Assembly (NCBI GenBank): GCA_018715425.1
Contig: DVLR01000006.1
Coordinates: 1 to 7,000 of the forward strand
Length of the DNA stretch: 7,000 nt
Direction: 5' to 3'
From: Candidatus Merdenecus merdavium
GTDB lineage: Bacteria > Bacillota > Clostridia > Lachnospirales > Lachnospiraceae
A program made the position numbers and the translations under genes. The stretch's first letter is position 1, and every line of letters begins with the position of its first letter. Below are positions 1-4,066 of this stretch, one piece after another. The notes below the pieces were generated by a model, which was not told where the DNA came from, made no database searches, and was given only the letters and a program-made list of their open reading frames with translations.

Positions 1-40
1 GGCTATCCATAATCTCTCTTCTAAGAGATTATGGATAGCC
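1..40 (-). terminator. Intrinsic terminator hairpin at the end of the murB-rapZ-whiA-HPr operon
   Basis: Positions 1-17 and 24-40 form a perfect 17-bp inverted repeat (GGCTATCCATAATCTCT and its complement) around a 6-base loop. It begins 29 bases past the stop codon of the HPr-like gene, where an operon terminator is expected. On the plus strand the hairpin is followed by TTTT at 41-44. This gives AAAA before the stem in the minus-strand transcript and suggests a bidirectional terminator. The U-tract needed for leftward termination would lie to the left of position 1 and cannot be seen, so the strand assignment rests on gene context. Confidence 0.8.
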
Positions 41-69
41 TTTTGACATCATACGATTTACTACTAATA

Positions 70-324
70 CTATTTACTACTCAAATACTTTTCTATATTT
101 AAGACAGCTTCTTTTTCATCATCGCCTTCTGCAATTACAGTTACTTCTTCTCCTGCCGCTAAACCTAAGGTCATCATACCCATGATACTTTTAGCATTTA
201 CTTTTTTTGATCCACATTCCACGTAGATTTCACTTTCATACTGGCTTGCCACTTGAACGAGCAGGGCTACTGGCCTTGCTTCTAATCCACTTGGAATTTG
301 AATTTTAATCGTTTCTTTAATCAT
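70..324 (-). CDS. HPr-family regulatory protein, Crh-like (Glu at position 15, Ser46 kept)
   Basis: This 84-residue protein is a full-length HPr-fold domain. In HPr, His15 receives phosphate from enzyme I and passes it to PTS sugar transporters. Here the active-site loop reads GLEARP (residues 13-18), so Glu15 (codon 280-282) replaces the histidine, while Arg17 is kept. The regulatory site KSIMG is intact, with Ser46 at the exact family position, where HPr kinase/phosphorylase acts in Gram-positives. This pattern resembles Bacillus subtilis Crh, which has Gln15 and Ser46 and also follows whiA. I therefore infer a regulator, perhaps a CcpA corepressor, rather than a phosphotransfer protein. 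The ATG overlaps the whiA stop as ATGA, and the ribosome binding site lies inside the end of whiA, so translation is probably coupled. The gene is the last in the operon. No symbol is given because orthology to crh cannot be proved from one window. Confidence 0.93.
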   Translation of the reverse strand: MIKETIKIQIPSGLEARPVALLVQVASQYESEIYVECGSKKVNAKSIMGMMTLGLAAGEEVTVIAEGDDEKEAVLNIEKYLSSK

Positions 325-1283
325 AATTTCTCCTCCTTGCGATTCCTTAGATCCTCTGCTATATTACTTAGTTTTCTTAATCTGTGATTCACACCAGATT
401 TCCCTACTTGTGGGTTAAGATGTGTTCCCAATTCCTTAAGGGGCGCTTCTGGGTATTGTAATCTAACATTAGCCATTTCCTGAAGAGCCTCAGACAGACT
501 ATCAAGCCCAACCGTGTTAATGATATAATTGATATCATCCATTTGTTTTACGGCAGCACTGACAGTTTTATTAATGTTGGCGGTCTCACAATTTACTTTA
601 CGGTTTACCGTATTTCTCATATCTTTTAATATACGCACATTTTCTAAATTCATTAGTGCGACGTGAGCCTCCATTACATTTAACATATCCACTATACCAT
701 CCGCTTCTTTTAGATACACAATAAAATGTCTCTTCCTGCTAGTAACTTTAGCATCTAGATCAAAGCTATTTATGATTTCTTGCAATTGTTTTGCTTTTTC
801 TATGGTAGGGCAAACAATTTCAAAGTGGTAAAACTTTTCTGGATCACTAAGGGATCCACTTGCTAAAAATGCACCTCTTATAAATGCCCGTTTACAACAT
901 GTGTTTTGGACTACGATATTATTTACAAGAGATAAGTTTTCTTCTATTTCTATATCTTCATTTAAAAGTTTTGTAGCTTGTAATATTCTCTTTGTATCCT
1001 CATGATTCGTAATACGAATCTGATACACTCTATTTTTTTTAAAATAGAGATTTTGCCTAATAGAGATTTCAGCTTTAATATTAAAGGTTTTTTTAACTAA
1101 TGTAAAGCACTTTCTTGCGACTCCAATATTTTCAGTATGTATCTTCAAACTAAATCGATCATCCATATTGATCATAACTGTGCCACAGAGGCTTATGATC
1201 GCCGCTAATTCAGCGATTTGGCAATGTCTTACACTGCTTATCTGCGTAGACAACTCATCTTTAACATCACTCGAAAACGACAT
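321..1283 (-). CDS. whiA: WhiA, DNA-binding protein
   Basis: The 320-residue product has the WhiA layout: an N-terminal LAGLIDADG-homing-endonuclease-like fold (roughly residues 20-215) and a C-terminal helix-turn-helix domain (roughly 225-315). Recognisable blocks are CCKRAFIRGAFLASGS (129-144) and the HTH segment around LKELGTHLNP and KSGVNHRLRKL (282-305). In Streptomyces WhiA is a sporulation transcription factor. In B. subtilis it associates with the nucleoid and affects division and chromosome segregation, and nuclease activity is not expected. The length matches the family (about 315). I chose the ATG at 1283 because MSFSSDVKDELS is the usual family start and a GAGG lies 7 bases upstream. 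A longer frame from 1322 would overlap the end of rapZ with no spaced ribosome binding site. The gap to the rapZ stop is 19 bases. Confidence 0.96.
   Translation of the reverse strand: MSFSSDVKDELSTQISSVRHCQIAELAAIISLCGTVMINMDDRFSLKIHTENIGVARKCFTLVKKTFNIKAEISIRQNLYFKKNRVYQIRITNHEDTKRILQATKLLNEDIEIEENLSLVNNIVVQNTCCKRAFIRGAFLASGSLSDPEKFYHFEIVCPTIEKAKQLQEIINSFDLDAKVTSRKRHFIVYLKEADGIVDMLNVMEAHVALMNLENVRILKDMRNTVNRKVNCETANINKTVSAAVKQMDDINYIINTVGLDSLSEALQEMANVRLQYPEAPLKELGTHLNPQVGKSGVNHRLRKLSNIAEDLRNRKEEKL
330..338 (-). promoter_or_regulatory. Ribosome binding site of the HPr-like gene, inside whiA
   Basis: The minus strand reads AAGGAGGAG here, with 5 bases between its end and the ATG at 324-322 (7 bases from the AGGAGG core). 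The same bases encode part of the WhiA C-terminus (KEEKL). The strong site together with the ATGA stop-start overlap supports translational coupling. Confidence 0.8.
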
Positions 1284-1290
1284 TGCAATA

Positions 1291-1294
1291 CCTC
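1291..1294 (-). promoter_or_regulatory. Ribosome binding site that fixes the whiA start
   Basis: GAGG on the minus strand is placed 7 bases before the ATG at 1283-1281, in the short gap after the rapZ stop. It is weaker than the sites of the neighbouring genes but correctly spaced, and it supports the 320-residue form. Confidence 0.6.
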
Positions 1295-1302
1295 GACTTT
1301 CT

Positions 1303-2178
1303 TCAGTCCTTTTTTCCCCCATCCTTATACATATCCCGATGTTCTACTCGAATGCCATACATGGTTGATTTGTTTAATCTTTCATATATATCATTGGCTA
1401 AGGTAACAGATCTATGTTTTCCACCAGTGCATCCAATACTAATCACCAACTGATTCTTTCCTTCTATAATGTAGTTGGGAATTAAAAACTTTAACATATC
1501 TTCCAATTTATCTAAAAACTCTTTTGAAATAGATGACTGGTGCACATAATCTTGTACTTTTTTATCATTTCCAGTTAAAGGTCTTAACTCTTCTATATAA
1601 TATGGATTTGGTAAGAACCTCACATCGAATACTAAATCAGAATCATTGGGTGTTCCATATTTAAAGCCAAAGGAAACCACTGAAACCATTAGATTTTTAA
1701 ATTCCCCATGTTCAATAAATATTTTTTCTAGTTCTCTTTTTAATTCTCTTGTTAAAAGTTGACTCGTATCAATAATATAATCGGCATTTTTTCTTAAAAA
1801 ACCAAGAATGTGACGCTCCCTTTCAATCCCTTTATCTACCCTGTTTCCATCTGCCAAAGGATGAACTCTTCTTGTTTCTTTAAACCGTTTCACAAGAACT
1901 TCATCTGATGCATCTAAGTATAATATCTCATAATGGTATCCAGATATGGTTAATTGCTCTAATACATGTTCTAGTTCTAGAAGTGCTTGTCCACTACGAG
2001 TATCAATGCCAAGGGCTATTTTGTCAATATTACTAGAGGAAGTAAATGATAGTTGCGCAAATTTTAACATGAATGGAATTGGCAAATTATCCACACAAAA
2101 ATACCCCATATCTTCTAGCATCTTTAAAGCTACGCTCTTTCCTGCACCAGACATACCAGTTACAATTACCAACTTCAT
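1303..2178 (-). CDS. rapZ: RapZ/YvcJ family nucleotide-binding protein
   Basis: The 291-residue product has an N-terminal P-loop NTPase domain with Walker A GMSGAGKS (residues 8-15) and a C-terminal domain with the family blocks SFGFKYG (169-175), DVRFLPNPYY (185-194) and GCTGGKHRS (249-257). In E. coli the C-terminal domain binds glucosamine-6-phosphate and RapZ delivers the small RNA GlmZ to RNase E. Firmicutes lack that sRNA route. Their homologue YvcJ binds and hydrolyses nucleotides and its target is less clear. I use the symbol for the family, not for the E. coli mechanism. The start is taken as the ATG at 2178, with GAGGAGG 8 bases upstream. An in-frame TTG two codons earlier (2184) sits too close to that site. 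It follows murB by 21 bases and precedes whiA by 19 bases. The glmR/yvcK gene that lies between these two in B. subtilis is absent here. Confidence 0.95.
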   Translation of the reverse strand: MKLVIVTGMSGAGKSVALKMLEDMGYFCVDNLPIPFMLKFAQLSFTSSSNIDKIALGIDTRSGQALLELEHVLEQLTISGYHYEILYLDASDEVLVKRFKETRRVHPLADGNRVDKGIERERHILGFLRKNADYIIDTSQLLTRELKRELEKIFIEHGEFKNLMVSVVSFGFKYGTPNDSDLVFDVRFLPNPYYIEELRPLTGNDKKVQDYVHQSSISKEFLDKLEDMLKFLIPNYIIEGKNQLVISIGCTGGKHRSVTLANDIYERLNKSTMYGIRVEHRDMYKDGGKKD

Positions 2179-2186
2179 AGCCAAAT

Positions 2187-2193
2187 CCTCCTC
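2187..2193 (-). promoter_or_regulatory. Ribosome binding site that fixes the rapZ start
   Basis: GAGGAGG on the minus strand ends 8 bases before the ATG at 2178-2176 but only 2 bases before an in-frame TTG at 2184. The spacing favours the ATG. The site fills part of the 21-base gap after the murB stop. Confidence 0.8.
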
Positions 2194-2199
2194 AAGTAT

Positions 2200-3129
2200 T
2201 TATGGTGTCAAGGGTGTGTTAAACTCTCCCAACATCTTAATTTCTGGTTCCAAAGTCACTCCAAATTTATCTTTCACCGTATCAATAACGTGACCCATAA
2301 CCTGTCTAACATCTTTTGCAGTGGCATTGCCCCGATTAATGACGAAGCCACAATGTTTTTCAGATACTTGGGCATCTCCAATCTGAAATCCCCTTAATCC
2401 ACTATCCATAATCAACTTTCCTGCAAAATATCCTTCTGGTCGTTTAAAGGTACTTCCTCCACTGCCAAACTCCAGGGGCTGTTTAGATGTTCTTTTTTCT
2501 GTTAACTCCTCCATTAAAGAAGATATGCTTTCGTAATCTCCATGATCTAATCCAATTTTCGCCTCAAGAACCATATAATCTTTTTTGGAAACAATACTTG
2601 TTCTATATCCAAGTTCTAGTTGTTCTTTTGGAAGGATGAGAATCTCTCCCTCCTTTGTAAGTGCTGTAACTTCTAATAGAACGTCTTTCATCTCACCACC
2701 ATAGGCACCTGCATTCATTACAGCTGCGCCTCCTAAAGTACCCGGAATACCAGAAGCAAACTCAAAGCCTGTTAAGCTTTCCTTTAATGCCTTTTTAGCA
2801 ATAAGGGCAAGAAGAGCACCTGCTTGGGCAGTGACCACTGTACCTTCGATCTGAATTTGATTAAAATTCTCGTAGATCTGTATAATCACTCCCCGATATC
2901 CTTCATCGCTTACCAGAAGATTGCTGCCATTTCCCATAATATAATAGGGAATTTGATCTTCTTTACAGATCCGTACTAATTGCTGTATCTCTGTTATGGA
3001 ATGAGGGCATAAGAATAAATCTGCAGGCCCTCCAATGCGAAAGGTTGTATGGTCTTTCATTGGCTCTTGCTCGAAGGCGCACCCTTGGCCAACCACTGCA
3101 ACCAATTTCTTTTTACTTTCTAAATTCAC
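2200..3129 (-). CDS. murB: UDP-N-acetylenolpyruvoylglucosamine reductase (MurB)
   Basis: This is a cytoplasmic FAD enzyme that uses NADPH to reduce UDP-GlcNAc-enolpyruvate to UDP-MurNAc, the second committed step of peptidoglycan precursor synthesis. The 309 residues carry the FAD-binding PCMH-type blocks IMGNGSNLLVSDEG (64-77) and SGIPGTLGGAAVMNAGAYGG (126-145), then the MurB C-terminal domain. Likely catalytic residues are Arg176 in YRTS, Ser226 in GSTFKRP and Glu295 in EPEIK, matching the Arg, Ser and Glu of the E. coli enzyme. The length and the SGGSTFKRPEGYFAG region fit the shorter type II form found in Firmicutes. The start codon is GTG at 3129, supported by AGGGGAG 6 bases upstream. 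It is the first gene of the four-gene operon, and a good promoter lies about 120 bases upstream. All expected active-site residues are present. Confidence 0.97.
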   Translation of the reverse strand: MNLESKKKLVAVVGQGCAFEQEPMKDHTTFRIGGPADLFLCPHSITEIQQLVRICKEDQIPYYIMGNGSNLLVSDEGYRGVIIQIYENFNQIQIEGTVVTAQAGALLALIAKKALKESLTGFEFASGIPGTLGGAAVMNAGAYGGEMKDVLLEVTALTKEGEILILPKEQLELGYRTSIVSKKDYMVLEAKIGLDHGDYESISSLMEELTEKRTSKQPLEFGSGGSTFKRPEGYFAGKLIMDSGLRGFQIGDAQVSEKHCGFVINRGNATAKDVRQVMGHVIDTVKDKFGVTLEPEIKMLGEFNTPLTP

Positions 3130-3135
3130 TAGATT

Positions 3136-3142
3136 CTCCCCT
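3136..3142 (-). promoter_or_regulatory. Ribosome binding site supporting the GTG start of murB
   Basis: AGGGGAG on the minus strand lies 6 bases before GTG at 3129-3127. No in-frame ATG upstream has a comparable site, so the GTG is the preferred start. Confidence 0.75.
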
Positions 3143-3249
3143 AATCTTTTTAAATATATATTCTAACGAGCCCTTTCTATATGACTCATTATTTACTTTA
3201 AACTTCAAAAAAACGATCTTTTTTAATATGTATTTTTATATACTTATCT

Positions 3250-3278
3250 ATCATACAATAACTATCTAATTAATTCAA
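3250..3278 (-). promoter_or_regulatory. Predicted sigma-A-type promoter of the murB operon
   Basis: On the minus strand, TTGAAT (3278-3273) and TATGAT (3255-3250) are separated by exactly 17 bases. They match the -35 consensus at 4 of 6 and the -10 consensus at 5 of 6 positions. The -35 box overlaps the tcdA stop codon. A start near 3243 would leave a leader of about 110 bases before murB. The leader is very AT-rich. I see no riboswitch or T-box pattern in it, only a weak A/T hairpin at 3207-3224. The rest of the 145-base gap holds no gene. Confidence 0.6.
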
Positions 3279-4024
3279 CACGATAAATCTTTAATTACCG
3301 TTGCAGCGATGATCATCCCAGCAACGGGAGGAACAAATGCAACGCTACCTGGTGCAGGACGCCCTTGACTCCCCTTGGTTTCTATGACGATACCTTCTTT
3401 TTGGTCACCCTGAGTAGAGGATGGTTCTACATGAGCTTTTATGGGTAATTCTTTAGAATATACTACCTTTAATTTATAGATTCCTCGTTTTTTAAGCTCA
3501 CGTCTCATTACTTTTGCCAGTGGGCAAACACTAGTTTTGGATATGTCAGATACTTCTAATTTTGTGGGATCTAATTTATTTCCAGTACCCATGCAAGATA
3601 TAATAGGTACCCCACTTGCTTTTGCCTGCTCTACTAATAACAGCTTTGCTGATACAGTATCAATGGCATCCACAACATAATCATAAGATGCAAAGGGATA
3701 CTCCTGACAATTTTCCTTTGTATAAAACACTTTATTTGTATTTACTATTGCTTTAGGATTAATGGATAGAACTCTTTTTTTAGATTCTTCTACCTTTGCT
3801 TTTCCAATGGTATCATGAGTTGCAATTAATTGTCTGTTTAAGTTTGTTAGAGAAATGGTATCATGATCAAAGAGATCCAATGTTCCTACACCACTTCTAG
3901 CAAGAGCTTCCACAACGTAAGAACCTACTCCACCTACCCCAAAAATAGCGATTCTTGAGTTTTTTAATTTTTCTAAGTTTTCCGTACCTATGACTAATTC
4001 TGTTCTTGAAAATTCATGCAGCAT
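3275..4024 (-). CDS. tcdA: tRNA threonylcarbamoyladenosine dehydratase (TcdA/CsdL, ThiF/E1-like)
   Basis: TcdA uses ATP to dehydrate and cyclise t6A at position 37 of ANN-decoding tRNAs, giving ct6A. The 249-residue product starts with the family signature FSRTELVIG. It then shows the E1-like Rossmann nucleotide site GVGGVGS (29-35), the acidic DLFDHD (50-55), NLNRQ (61-65) with the adenylation arginine, DAID (119-122), GTGNKLDP (146-153), SKTSVCPLAKVMR (162-174) and PGSVAFVPPVAGM near the end. These separate it from ThiF, MoeB and HesA, which carry a CxxC zinc site that is absent here. The start is set at the ATG at 4024. An earlier ATG at 4033 directly abuts the AAGGAGG site, whereas 4024 has a 9-base spacer. 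It lies 42 bases after the GtrA-YfhO gene with no terminator between, so cotranscription is likely. It is a stand-alone RNA-modification gene with no obvious functional link to either neighbour. Confidence 0.93.
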   Translation of the reverse strand: MLHEFSRTELVIGTENLEKLKNSRIAIFGVGGVGSYVVEALARSGVGTLDLFDHDTISLTNLNRQLIATHDTIGKAKVEESKKRVLSINPKAIVNTNKVFYTKENCQEYPFASYDYVVDAIDTVSAKLLLVEQAKASGVPIISCMGTGNKLDPTKLEVSDISKTSVCPLAKVMRRELKKRGIYKLKVVYSKELPIKAHVEPSSTQGDQKEGIVIETKGSQGRPAPGSVAFVPPVAGMIIAATVIKDLSC

Positions 4025-4033
4025 GTTCTGCAT

Positions 4034-4040
4034 CCTCCTT
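4034..4040 (-). promoter_or_regulatory. Ribosome binding site that fixes the tcdA start
   Basis: AAGGAGG on the minus strand is immediately followed by an ATG at 4033, with no spacer, and by a second in-frame ATG at 4024 with a 9-base spacer. Spacing makes 4024 the likely start and removes three residues (MQN) from the longest reading. Confidence 0.8.
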
Positions 4041-4066
4041 GAAACTATTTATTATTATTTCAAAAT

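Noticed and set aside
1284..1322. Longer whiA reading from an ATG at 1322, adding 13 residues (MGEKRTEESRGIA)
   Set aside because: It overlaps the rapZ coding end, has AAGG directly against the ATG with no spacer, and the added residues are not part of the family. The start at 1283 gives the standard MSFSS beginning.
1168..1406. Two overlapping plus-strand open frames of about 60 codons
   Set aside because: They lie opposite the strongly supported whiA and rapZ genes, resemble no known protein, and have no convincing ribosome binding site.
1946..2293. Plus-strand open frame of 115 codons
   Set aside because: It is antisense to the start of rapZ and the end of murB, both well conserved, so it is a shadow of their codon pattern.
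3207..3224. A7/T6 inverted repeat as a possible terminator for tcdA or a cre-like operator
   Set aside because: The stem would be only A-U pairs around a 5-base loop, with no GC pairs to stabilise it. It also lacks the flanking TG and CA of a CcpA cre site.
3045..3269. Plus-strand open frame of 74 codons spanning the murB start and the leader
   Set aside because: Its second half is a low-complexity AT-rich translation of the intergenic region, and the first half is antisense to murB.
4039..4063. 6-bp inverted repeat TTGAAA/TTTCAA between the GtrA-YfhO gene and tcdA
   Set aside because: It is short, AT-rich, has a 13-base loop and no T-tract, so it is neither a credible terminator nor a clear operator.
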